The notes under the pieces are model-generated. The model did not search any database. It was not told where the DNA came from and worked only from the letters and a program-made list of their open reading frames with translations. The translations under genes and the position numbers were made by a program. A DNA stretch of 64,000 bases, from assembly GCF_008831285.2 (NCBI RefSeq), contig NC_045145.1, positions 15,436,802-15,500,801 of the forward strand, given 5' to 3'. Of the stretch, positions 1-11,308 are shown piece by piece. The stretch is from Nymphaea colorata. Its lineage: Eukaryota > Streptophyta > Magnoliopsida > Nymphaeales > Nymphaeaceae. Each line of letters starts with the position of its first letter. The first letter of the stretch is position 1.

Positions 1-1117
1 GTCCTTGTATCTGCACTCACTATATACTTTATTTGCAACATTGTAGATAGATGGGAAGCATAGCAAGGTAATGATGCCAAAAATGTGTTTGTCTTGAACT
101 CCAGCACTTTGATCTGTGTTGTAAAGAATGCTAGTCCTTATGGTAGGGAATTGCTTGTGATTAAGATGGACCTGGGTTCCAGGTGTGAAAAGGTGTTTTA
201 TTTGAGCAAGCATGACCCAAGAATGGTGGCAGCTTCTTAATTAGAATGAGGTTGACTAGTATGTACACCCAAGGATATGTGGGAAGTGATGAGTGCTATT
301 GTTGAGATCAGATTCTCCTCGTCTCACATATTGAAGTCTGTATTCTGATTTTTTATTTCCTTGGCGAAGATAAGATGTTGGTTTTTATTTATTTCCTGAG
401 CTTTTTTCCTTGAGGAATAGGACATGTATGCCTGCATAGTCTTTAATTGTTGTAGACTCTTTGACACTGGTGAATGATCCACATGCACAGCATATCCGTA
501 TATTCTTTTGCAGACGCGAGTAGCTAAATATGACCGTCATGATGGAGAATTCTATCAACGAGCAATTTTGTGAAATACATGTATGGTCACCATGAAATTG
601 CCATAATTATTTTTTTGTTCATTGTCAATTTGTTTATTCCAGTAAACATCATTACTTTGATTAGTAAGGTAGTCGATCATGCTCATGCAAGGTTTGTGCT
701 TTTAATGCTTAATATTTACAATCTCATCCCAAATGCAATGAACAACATCACCTTGAACTTGGGAGACTGTGCATTTTGTTGATAACCTTCTGTAAGAGAA
801 GGAAAGGGTCATGCTTGTTTTTTGTTTTTCCATATTTGCATTCTCAAAGAAAATCTCCCTCAAAATTGCCTGCTATATCGCCATAACATTTAATAGATTT
901 TCAGTCCTTTTGTGTTGGGTGGCTGGTTCTGGCTACTTCAAATGGAAAAAGTATCGGGGTTGCTTCTGGAAGCTTCACTTGTTGTTGATTAAAAGGAACC
1001 TTGCCCTCCTTTGTTTTTCTGCCTTATATTTGGGACGGACGAATTACCTTCATTTACTGGGCTCAGATGATGGACTCTTTTAATGTTGGCATAATTGTAG
1101 CGTTCATTGTAATGCAG

Positions 1118-1332
1118 ATATTCAAAGCACAAAGGAATGCTGTTCTCTGCGTAGCTGCTTGCTTTCTTTACTGGTAGGAAGACATCTTACATATGGGGAA
1201 TCATAGCTAATGGACAATGTCAGTAAATATAAGCTCTGTGGTTGTTGCTGCAGGTGCATCTACTCTGTCTGTAAATACCAGAAGGAAATACAGAAAGTGG
1301 AAGAAGCTGAGAAGCGGCTCAAGGAATCATAG
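1118..1332 (+). CDS. 3' end of an unrecognised small membrane-protein gene (partial)
   Basis: Two exons join in frame: 1118..1173 and 1254..1332, with an AG acceptor before 1118, a GT donor at 1174, an AG acceptor before 1254 and a TAG stop at 1330-1332. The joined C-terminus is 43 residues. It has a hydrophobic stretch (AVLCVAACFLYWCIYSVC) that could span a membrane, followed by a charged, probably helical tail (KYQKEIQKVEEAEKRLKES). Exon 1118 starts in phase 0 and the upstream exons are not identified; they probably lie left of the window. A likely 3' UTR intron runs from about 1351 (GTATGTT) to about 1563. I do not recognise the family. Splice signals, exact phase match and protein-like composition make it likely to be real. 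A different possible end, with a stop at 571-573, is described in Part 2. Confidence 0.6.
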
Positions 1333-2059
1333 ACTCATAGTCCACCCAAGTATGTTCCATCTTGTCAAAAGCTTATAATAATTAAACATGACGACCATAT
1401 GCTCATTTCAAAATTATTCTTAGACTTAGATCTGTAAGAGAGATGCAAAATATATATTCTCCTGATTCTTTTTGGCTTAAACCGTTAATCTCATAGTTGT
1501 ACTGAATGCCTTCTGATTTTTATTTTTTTCCCCTTCGAAACTTGACATACTGTTTTGTGGACAGAGAGCTGAGAAATAACATCGTGAGGTGAAGATGGTT
1601 GTTGATTACAAGCAGGACTGGCGAGTTACAGTGAGGTCGACTTGTTTGGGCCTGTGATTTCTTCTTTTTCCTACTTTATGTGTCTGTTTTTGTATTACTT
1701 AGAACGTTAGCCCGTAGCTTTTAACTGGATAGTCTAAAGGACGATGCAGACAATGAAAAATGGAATTGCAAGAACCAGTGAATCACATTACGAATCATGA
1801 AGCCTTTTTTGCTGTGGTTTTCCTTCTTTTGGTTTGGGTCGGCCACTCTTGCCGGCAGCGTAAAACTGCGAGAGGCTAGTTGAGCTCATCACTAATCAAA
1901 ATTATCAAACTATGTTGCTGTTTTCTTATTCATGTAAAATTGTATTCTTCCTTCTGTGCATGTATACGTTCGTGCTTCTAAAGCTATTTGATAGCTGTAT
2001 CAGACTCATCCTCTGCAATTTGAAATTAAATGCATTTCCTGTTCCTGGCAACCTTGAGG

Positions 2060-5000
2060 ACTTGATAACGAGTTGAGTTTCAGCTTGATTTGCTTAGTTA
2101 TTCGACCGGTTCATGGGCCGAGCTCGAAGCCTTGAACAAGCTCTACTTGTCACTTAAATGAGACGGGCAAAGTTTGAGCTGCTCTAATGAATAATCAGAC
2201 CAAGCGTAAAGGATGTTCCGTTCGATCCATTTGGACGCACACCATAGACTTTCCTCTTACCACTTGCTTGCTTAACAAGTAAATGACAATATGGAAATGG
2301 AGGCGTATGTATGGCCATAATAAATTTAATATTTATCTCTCAAGTCTTCTTGTGGTTACTCTATCTTAGTCTTATTCCAATCACGGTGACGAACGTGTCC
2401 ACTTCGTGGCGGTTGCTGGCCGGTGGAATAAGTCTTGATGAAGATGATAGATGATTCATAATTGTTTATGTAATATAGGTGCCATATTCACATCTCACAA
2501 ATGGAGCTCGGAAAGCATTAAAATATCGATTCCTTTATGACGAGGAAACTCCAAAGTCCTTTTGTCCACACTTTTATTTCCGACCTAAAAGGTGCATGTC
2601 GATGATTCTCTCTTGCTAAGTTACCCATGCGTATTAAAATAGCGGCTGCTGTTCCTTGTCTATGAAGAAAAGTTTTAATTGCCAAAGAAGAAATATTTTA
2701 TTTGCCAAAGAACCAGGTCCCTTTCAAGTCAAGCTAATGTGCTTTTAACTTGACATATTCAAGAATCAAAACTTAGTCTTGAGGAGTGTAGCGTAGTTGA
2801 TAAGGTTGGTAGGCTAGTGAAAGTCTAGTCATCAGTTGTTCTAGGCGCTATTTCTCTATTTTGCAAATGAAAGATGCACTGCATTCTCGGTGTCTAGTTG
2901 ATGGGTGTCCTACTTCTTCCCAAATCCCAAAAGCAACTTTAGATTCCAACCTCTCACTGAATTGCCAAGAATCAAAACATATGTTCCTATTCCTTTTAAC
3001 TCAAAAGGCTTTAAATTGACGTTTTTTCTTCCAGTGCGAGCTCCTATATCTGCCGTTGATTTCAATATACTTGTGTGCATGCATGTACACGCATATAAGT
3101 TTGTGGTGCATGCACACCAAGTAAGTGCATATGTGAGCTTATGAGCATTGACAAAGGGAGGCACTATATAGACCAACACGATTGCTGCATGCCATTAACA
3201 TGGAGCAGTCACTCGCATCACAGTTTTCGTATCCTCAACCACTACATGATCTCTTTCACACTTGTGGATTCCCTTCACATGAAGGGGGAGACCACTCTCC
3301 TGTTTTCCACTACGTGGGACAATGAATCTCATCTCCCCCAGCGGACCTCTCTCCGCCATGTTCCCACTTCAAAATCCATGGCCCTGGCCATTGAAATACA
3401 CAGTGGGCTGACAGGGATCCGGAAAAAAAAAAGTATTTTAAGAAAACTAATTACCTAAAAAGACTTTTAATACATTTTTGAAAGCAAGAAAACATGAAAA
3501 AAGGGATCACCAGAATCAACATTCAGAAACGATAAGTAAATTAGATCTCGATTTCCCGTTGCATGGAACTATCTTGAAATGGAGAACCAAGAGAATCCTT
3601 GACTGAGTGTTCAGACGCTTGGTGTTGCATTTGTCCGTGTTTGCTTGCCGCCGCAAACTACGGCTAGCTAGCAAAGTTATCGCAAAATGAGACATGGTTT
3701 GCGACTCGGTGAAATTTAGGGTCATTCAAACTTAGCCAAATTTGAAAAATTTCACAATTATTGGTCCAAAAGGAGCTTATTATATAGAGAAATACAATTC
3801 AGCGGTTACAGTCAACGTGAGTATCTAGACTTGGGATAATAATGGGGGAAGCGGCCGTGAATGTCCCCACTAAAAGATGTCAACAGGTCGGTCAAGGCAC
3901 TCGTGCTCTATTGTCAATGTTTAATAAATATAAAAGCAACAGTTGAACATGGAGCATGGTTTCCATAACTTCTTTTGAATAGTTTTTGTGATGAAAGGTT
4001 TAACGAAAAGCCCATTTCAGTTAAGCCGGGCTCGAGGATCGGCTAGGTGGGGCTCGATTCCTGCGATGCCCAGCTACATGTGGTGCTCAGACCAGACTCG
4101 GATCGATGGTTCAAATGCCCTTCAGCTAAAAAAATTCTAGCTCTGCCCGCCATGCGGATTAACCCATCACAACATGTAAATGGACCCGCGTGAAAGCATG
4201 TTTGGTCTTACTCATCTAGAAGACGTGACAAGAAATGCAGTGCTCTTTGATGAGAATTGAAATTTGGACATTAATTCCAGTTTGAGCTGGGGTCAAGCTG
4301 GCCTTTGAAAACACGGCCCACTAAGGGTCCCGTCCCCTTGGAGAACGCGCCCTGCTGTTGGTGCTGTAACTCAAACACGCCTAAGACTAACTTTCTTTCA
4401 CATCAATTCAAACTTCAGGCCGAAAGTGCTGCCGGGTTTCACATGATCAGTTCAAACTTGAGTCTGCTTTTTTGTTAGGATTTTCCGTTCCATAATTTGA
4501 TCACAAGTTCATTGATTCATCTTGGATTTTCTCAAAAATACCAAAAGCCTCCTCTAAGAGCCTTATAAAATATTAAGACCCGGATAAATTTTTCTTAAAG
4601 CCAAAAGATCTCTGATGAGAAGAGAATGCCTTCCCTCCCCTAGAAAGTTTGAACTGAATCGGTTAATATTAAAATATTATGTTTGAAAGAAAAAATAAAT
4701 TAAAATAAAAAAGTTTAAAATATTTTTAAAAAGTTAGATGGCTCCTTAAGTCCGGCATCAAATGGATTTGCCACTAATTTGATTCAAATCGGGCCGACTT
4801 TGACAAGCTTGTTTGTGCATGTGGAGCTTATGTTGATAAGTGGATGAGGGTGATGATGCTCAGTGAACGCTCGCCATGGCTCCCTCTTCCTGCGGGTTTG
4901 ACCGCATGGCTGGTTTGCTGCCTTGCATGCCACGGTTGACCACAGAGCTGGTAGCCAAGTCAAACCATGCCCTCTTGAGTTAGCGATCAGTCTAACCTTG

Positions 5001-7560
5001 TGCCAAACGTGCGACCAAGAGTTCCGCGACTAAGAGTTCCTCAATGTTCACTAGATTGAGATCTATTTAGGAGGCCAGCCCTTAGACAAGTTTAAAAAAA
5101 AGAGAAAAAATACTCCGATTTACATATAGGTTGGTGTAGGCAGTTGCTTCATAGCAGCTCCTTAATATATATATATATATTTTTTGTATTTTCACATGAA
5201 CATCTTTAAATATTTGTTTTATTATATATATGAGTGCTCTTTTCGATATGAAAATTTTTGAACGACTGCCTCTTTACAATTTTTTTTCTTTTTAAGAAAA
5301 CCATAATTGAAAAAAAAAGAAGCAGCCCTGAGAATGTTTGATGTACTAGCTCAGGCTAGTGATTGGTGGGTGCCTGGTCATGTTCAAAGTGGCATGAACA
5401 TCAATTTTCTTATTACCACACCATGTACTATAAGAAAACACTAAAATCCTCATGCACATGCACTCACTTAAAAGTGAGAGCAAAAATGTTGTTGACAAAT
5501 GTTACAATGATGCACGAGAGAGGACAAGCAAACTTGGAAAATATGTGAGAACCAGTGAACGAAGAGAGTCAAGGTCAAATAAATGAGGATAGTCGGGATT
5601 GAATGGGCTCCTTTAAAAAAAAGATAAAATAAAAAATTGGTATTTAAAAATTAATTAATAAATGTTTTATAATACTTAATAAAAAATGCATAGCCTTTGA
5701 ATGGCCACATTGTTTCAATTGTAGACTTCCCTAGACCATCGATTAACCGGCGCCGACGTCGCCGTTCCAACGCGACTCATCCATTCCACGGTCACTATCA
5801 ACCTTGAGCACTTGCATCATTTTTTTTTAGAGGGACACATGTTTACATTATTTGTTGAAATGGTCCACCTAAAAAAGTTAAAAAAAAAAGAAGTTTAAAA
5901 ACAACTGAAAGTAGCAGAATCTATTGTTAGCATAATTGGTTGGACTGGTAGCGCAGGCTAATCGCATGTAGCTCATTCACTTATTGCCGACACTGTGCCG
6001 ATAATAGAGCTATAAATTTTAGATTGGGGGTGCCTATGTAAAAAAATTTTACATGTTCAAGAATACCAATATATATAAATAATCAAATAATTAGAGACAA
6101 ATAATATGTGAAAATAAAGATAATTTTTAGGAATGGTTTCGGCTCCATAACACATATACAAAAGAAATCAAATGCATGCACACAATTTTTGAGAGCTGAG
6201 AGATGATGGTTCAAGTGTGAACTCTTAAACGCCCAGTCAAGTATGAACCCCTAATAACTCCTTTGAAACCTAGCCTTTTGTTTCCAACTGTTTACTTTAC
6301 CATTTTTTTTTTTCTTTCTAGTTCGTATTATTATCCACCACACGCTTATGAAACGCAAAGGTGGAAAAGAAGGGAATCAAGTTAATAACATGTCTAAATG
6401 ATCCACTAATATGACCAAATAAAACATAATACAAAATAATATAAGAATCAGTGAAAGCGTTGTTAAAATTGGTCTAAGATTCAATTGGATTATTATCAGT
6501 AAAAAAATAATAATAAACCATTTAAAAAAAATAAACGGAAAAACAATTAGAAATAAATGAAAGTCTTAAAGTTGTGCCTTTGGCTGTTTCTAGTTCTACC
6601 CAATGGGAAACTATTAAAAAGGTTCTTCCAGCAGCAGCCCGGAATATCGGATCTTAGGGTTATTTATTTATTAAGGGCAGGAATAACGGAACCCAAATAA
6701 TGAAAAATACATATATCGGGTTATGAACAGGGTCCGGTTCATTAACTCGATATGGGATTTGGGAATGCACTTAGCAGAAACGGACCTCAACGTCTACCTG
6801 AATAGTCGATTCGAGGTCCAGGTAACCGTGCGGACCACTCTTCTGGACCACCATGACCGTGATGGATCTGGATCCATCTCCCGATCCAAATCAAACACAA
6901 CTAGAACTAGGGAAGGACGCGACCGGCTTTTCTTTTACCGGGTCAAACCTTGTGCTGGTCCAAATTCTTAAAACTTCTCGAGGCGGTGTTCCGGTGACCG
7001 CAGCTAACCGTTACTTTTGGCAAAACGCCACCGACGCGTTCAAAATTTCAACGGTCAAAGTTCAAGCCGCAGGACCCCCATTCATTTAGCATTGTTTGCG
7101 CCATTTACTCAAAATCAAAGACCACAAAAATTGCCTCCCGGCTCTTCCTTTGACCCACGAATGGTCTTATTTTTCCTCACCAGATTACCTAATCACCCCT
7201 CATTGAATATAAAAATTGTCCCCAAGTAAAAATAGTTGTTGCAATCAACGGTAGTAGGTTTGGTTTCTCGCTGCGCTTCTTCAGTTTAATAAAAATCCTG
7301 CTTGTGGGTTTTCTTTCTTTTTTTTTTTAAAAAAATAAAGAATAACTGTTGTCTTAAAAACTGAAAATGGAAAAAGTGTTGGGTGTAAACTTGGCTATTA
7401 TGGTAAAGTCTATGATTTATCAAACTAAGAATTGTAGGTTTGAAATTCTTATTTTAACGTTTTGTATTAAAAAAATCGAATTTAGAATAAAAAAAGATGG
7501 TTTTCAAATTCTGAATATTTTATATTAGAGGCAATTAAACACCCCCTCAAATTCAAGGTT
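2060..7560. other. Intergenic DNA, no gene seen
   Basis: AT-rich sequence with many homopolymer runs and a short AT repeat near 5167-5184. No reading frame here has codon structure, splice pattern or protein motifs that I trust. The stretch at about 5998-6045 resembles the end of the short transposon-like family described elsewhere (ATAGAGCTATAAATTTTAG, then a G run and TGCC). A weak tRNA-like box A (TAGCGTAGTTGATAAGG, about 2788-2810) has no matching box B in the right place. Confidence 0.5.
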
Positions 7561-7755
7561 GGTCCGCAAAGAAGAGAGATGGTCAGGAGCATTGGGTTGA
7601 CTGCACCAGTAATAGTTTGTGGTAGGAGGGTATTTTGGTCTTGTAAATTAAGCGGGTCATCGGATGAGAGGATTTTTGACTGGCATTTTTGTAAAGTTCA
7701 TGGGTGTTTAGGTAATCTAGCGGTCCCATGCTTTGTGACCCGCGTTCTGCTGAGA

Positions 7756-7763
7756 TATATAAA
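7756..7763 (+). promoter_or_regulatory. TATA box of the U-box E3 ligase gene
   Basis: A perfect TATATAAA lies 98 bp upstream of the chosen ATG at 7861. It places transcription start near 7790 and argues against the in-frame ATG at 7579, which is upstream of the TATA box. Confidence 0.7.
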
Positions 7764-7860
7764 GAGGGAGAAGTGGCCCAAATTCGTTCATCGGGGAAAT
7801 CAAGAGAATTCAGACTCAAGGTCGAAGCTTGGAGCGCGTTTATTGAAACAACTAGCTACG

Positions 7861-9216
7861 ATGATCTCTTCTTTGAGATTGAGGATGGAGTCGCGAAGGA
7901 GGAAATCCGGCGACAAGTCCGGCGGAAAGATCATGCCTGCGGCATTAGAGGGCTCGGAGATCGTGATACCGGCCGGATTCCGTTGCCCGATCTCGCTGGA
8001 CCTCATGAAGGACCCTGTGATTCTCTCTACCGGGATTACCTACGATAGGCAGAGCATTGAGACTTGGCTCGAAGGCGGAAGCTTCACCTGTCCCGTCACG
8101 AAACAGCTGTTGCAGAGCGCCGACCTCATTCCGAACCATGCACTCCGGCGGATGATCCAAAGCTGGTGCGTCGAGAACAGGGACGCAGGTATCGAGCGTA
8201 TCCCGACGCCACGAATTCCAGTGACCCGCTCGCAGGTGGCCGAGATCCTCTCTCAGATCGAGTCCGCGAGCCGAAGGGGCAGCCCGGGGTCGTGCGTGGC
8301 CGTCGCGGACAGGATCCGGCTACTGGCAAAGGAGAGCGACCGGAGCCGGCGGTGCGTTGCCGGAGCCGGGGCGGGGGCAGCGCTCGCGGCGGCGTTTGCA
8401 GCCGTTTGCGACCGGTTCGCTGACTCCGAGAAGGAGTCCGCACCGGCTGCCGCTGCGGAGGCGATTCTCGCGGCCATGAACGCGGTAGCGACGATCGACT
8501 CGGAGGCGTGGTCTCATGTGTGGACACGATCGTGCATGCGCCGGCTGGCCTGGTTGATCTCCGGAGGAAGCTTGGAAGGGGTGGGGAACGCGGTCTGGGC
8601 GCTGAGAGAGGTTCTGAGAGACGACGAAAAGATTCTGGAGGGTGACAACCGGAAGATTCTGGAATCGACGCCGGGGCTGGTGGAAGGACTCGTGAGAGTC
8701 GTCCGAGAGCCGATCTGCCCGGCCACGACGAAGGCGTCGCTGGAGGCGATAGTCGAAATGGCGTCCGCGAGCGATCGTATGGTGTGCCGGGTCGCGGAAG
8801 CGGGTCTGGTGCCAGTGCTCCTGGAGATCCTACCCGGCTGCGAGAGGGGCATGTGCGAGAAGGCACTGGCCGCGCTCGACCTCGCGTGCAGCAGGCGCGA
8901 AGGGAGGGAGCAGGCGTACGGCCACGCGCTGGCAGTGCCTGTGCTGGTGAAGAAGATGCTGAGGGTGTCGAGCATGGCCACAGACCTGGCGATGTCGGTG
9001 TTGTGGAGGCTGTCCAAGGGGGCGAACGGCGAGGCTGTGGTGCTGGAAGCGTTGTCAGTGGGGCTGTTCCAGAAGCTGCTGGTGCTGCTGCAGGTGGGGT
9101 GCGATGATGGTGCCAAGGAAAAGGCCAAGGACCTGCTGAAGATGTCGAACAAGTACAAGGACAGGTTAGAGTGCGTGGACTCGGGCGACTTCAAGAACAT
9201 CAAGCGGCCGGCTTGA
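7861..9216 (+). CDS. U-box/ARM-repeat E3 ubiquitin ligase (PUB20/21-like)
   Basis: Single-exon gene of 451 residues. The U-box lies at about residues 35-108: IPAGFRCPISLDLMKDP, then STGITYDRQSIETWL, FTCPVTKQ and IPNHALRRMIQSWC. It is the E2-docking fold that confers E3 activity. The IERIPTPRIPV stretch just after it is typical of the plant PUB20/21 group. The remainder (about 190-440) is Ala/Leu-rich helical sequence consistent with ARM repeats used to bind substrates or receptor kinases. The open frame extends 94 codons upstream to 7579, but I chose 7861 because a TATA box sits at 7756-7763 and family members begin with a short basic tail before the U-box. The ATG at residue 9 is possible. 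The gene is strongly GC-rich compared with its flanks. Family members usually act in immune or stress signalling; the substrate cannot be told from sequence. Confidence 0.95.
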   Translation: MISSLRLRMESRRRKSGDKSGGKIMPAALEGSEIVIPAGFRCPISLDLMKDPVILSTGITYDRQSIETWLEGGSFTCPVTKQLLQSADLIPNHALRRMIQSWCVENRDAGIERIPTPRIPVTRSQVAEILSQIESASRRGSPGSCVAVADRIRLLAKESDRSRRCVAGAGAGAALAAAFAAVCDRFADSEKESAPAAAAEAILAAMNAVATIDSEAWSHVWTRSCMRRLAWLISGGSLEGVGNAVWALREVLRDDEKILEGDNRKILESTPGLVEGLVRVVREPICPATTKASLEAIVEMASASDRMVCRVAEAGLVPVLLEILPGCERGMCEKALAALDLACSRREGREQAYGHALAVPVLVKKMLRVSSMATDLAMSVLWRLSKGANGEAVVLEALSVGLFQKLLVLLQVGCDDGAKEKAKDLLKMSNKYKDRLECVDSGDFKNIKRPA

Positions 9217-11277
9217 GGTTGCATTCCAACCTGAGGATTCTCCTCGTCTCGTTTAATGGCGGGACTTGATGATGCCTGGAGCATTTGTTACCTTCAACTC
9301 ATATCCGTCTTCCTAATATGTGCATGAGAGTGTGATAGCTGTAATTCGGAAACATCGTAATGATCGTTTTTCTTTTTCTTTTCGAGGGACTGTACAGAGA
9401 GAATTGCGTCACATGTGAATATACGTTTGGGACCCCGTTGAAAGGGTTTCAGGTTTTGAATTATTTTGGAAACTGAAATACAATTAACGCCCCCTTCTTA
9501 GGGGTTTCCTTGTACAGATTTTGGCTGCACCGCTTCCGATTTTTCTCCAAAAGAATAATATTAAGTATGAAGCCATATACAGCCTTACGCTTTATATACT
9601 CCATAGAATTCATTCGAAAGAGAGAAATACTAAAGTAAAAGAAAAGAAAGAAGCAGCAATGAAATTTGAAATGATGCGACTTCCGACATGGCAATCCAAA
9701 AACATCCACGACAAATGATGCTTTAGCAGTTCTTTGCTATTTTTTTTTTCTTTCGTTGGAAAGATCTTATGCGTTTGTTCCTCAATTTCTCTTGGTGATC
9801 AATATTCGGGTCATGGTATTTGATCATTTATGCACATTTTCCAGAGCATGAAAGATCAAAGAGCATCCAATGCACCAACATAGGCTATTATTTTGTTAGA
9901 GAAAACGTGGTTAAACGATTAATTTTGTAACTAGTAGCGAGTTTGAGACCAAGCGAGGCATGCTCCCTTATCAGAAACAGATTGATCGATGTGAAGGAAA
10001 AACCAAAATTAATCAAATCTCCAGAGGTGCCTTTGCCTGATCAGTATCTTTGAGGGCTCGCGCCATTTCCATTTGTCGTCTTCCTCCATTGGAGAATGTG
10101 AGCATCGAGACGGCCCCCCACCCTCCTGCCACAGACGTTACAGCTCGAAGAGGAACAAAGCCAGAGGCGTCACTCCATGGCGTCCCAAGCGAAACTCGAA
10201 GCAAAAGGACCACCCGCGCAAAGAAGCTGCCTTCTTCTTCGTCTTCTTCTTGCACGTTTTCTGCGACGATTTCTTTGTGGGGCGCCGGTCAAACCTGGTG
10301 TGGCGAACAAAGGTGGAGGCCATCAAAAGGAAACTCACTGCTTCCCAAATATGATCGTTGCTCGAACCGACGTTCTTTCTGAAATTTTACAGAAACCATA
10401 ACTCAGATACAAGACTTGATCTGATATCATCCATGCAATTAAACTGAATAAGAACATGAATTCACTTAGATCTCATTCTATTATAGGGAATTCCATCTGA
10501 TTTTCGATTTGGGTTGCGATTTTGAGCCCATATTTGACTGATATTAAATGTCCCGGTTGGACATCCGATCCCAACCTTAAACTCGAAAGTCCAGTGTCCA
10601 TTAACCCTACCCATTAATTTGCACGAACCTCGCTTCGATCTCAATCCTGTGTGCAATGCGCATCACCAAGTCTGTCACTTGTTCTCCCCTTTCTTCCTTC
10701 TCTCAATCTTGTCAAGTTTATCCTTTTCTGCCACCATTGTAGAAGACAGAGGGTTGTCTGACTTGCCACGCTTAATTAAGTTAACGTTCATTATTAGCAG
10801 TTGCAGACCCAGTCAAGTTTGCTTCTTCTTCTTCTTCTTTGGCATAATTTAACACGTCAAGAGCAGACTATCAAGATAATTTTCTCAGTCTCTGGCTTGA
10901 GGACCACGCCATCTGTCAGCATTACCAATAGACACCAACCAAGGCCACCCCAGCTCCAAAGCCTGCAGCCAGGAAAAGCTTGGCAGAAAATAGAAATTAA
11001 AGGAGTTTCTTCGTTCCCATGAAGACCGTGAAAATTCTCACAGGAAATTTGCGTACCTTGCGTGTACGTAAAATGAATAGAAAAAGATGTGCAACGAAAA
11101 ACCGGAAAACGGAAGACGAAGCGACCGGCCGGGTTGACTTATTGGAATGAGGCTTCTTCCGGCAGACGACTGACTAATGGTTACAGTTTTCAATCTTGCT
11201 GTGCCTTCTAGATGCAGAGCCTTTTCTTGCTTAGACGGCCGTAAAATTTTCGGGGTTGAAGGATCAATCTCTCTCTC

Positions 11278-11308
<31 letters not shown>
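11278..11308. repeat. Compound (TA)n(CA)n microsatellite
   Basis: About ten TA units run directly into about six CA units. Nothing else is attached to it. Confidence 0.9.

Noticed and set aside
2785-2850. tRNA-like or SINE-like box A word
   Set aside because: No box B at the right spacing and no cloverleaf; the same holds for box-B-like words near 4110, 25845 and 43730. No tRNA gene was found in the window.
7579-7860. 94-codon in-frame extension of the U-box protein
   Set aside because: A TATA box lies inside it at 7756 and the residues do not resemble family N-termini.
8126-9284. Long minus-strand frames of 246 and 256 codons over the U-box gene
   Set aside because: They are GC-driven shadows opposite a gene with clear domain conservation; their translations are Ser/Pro/Arg-rich without motifs.
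10013-10382. Overlapping frames on both strands near 10.0-10.4 kb
   Set aside because: Moderate GC content explains them; no motif or splice structure.
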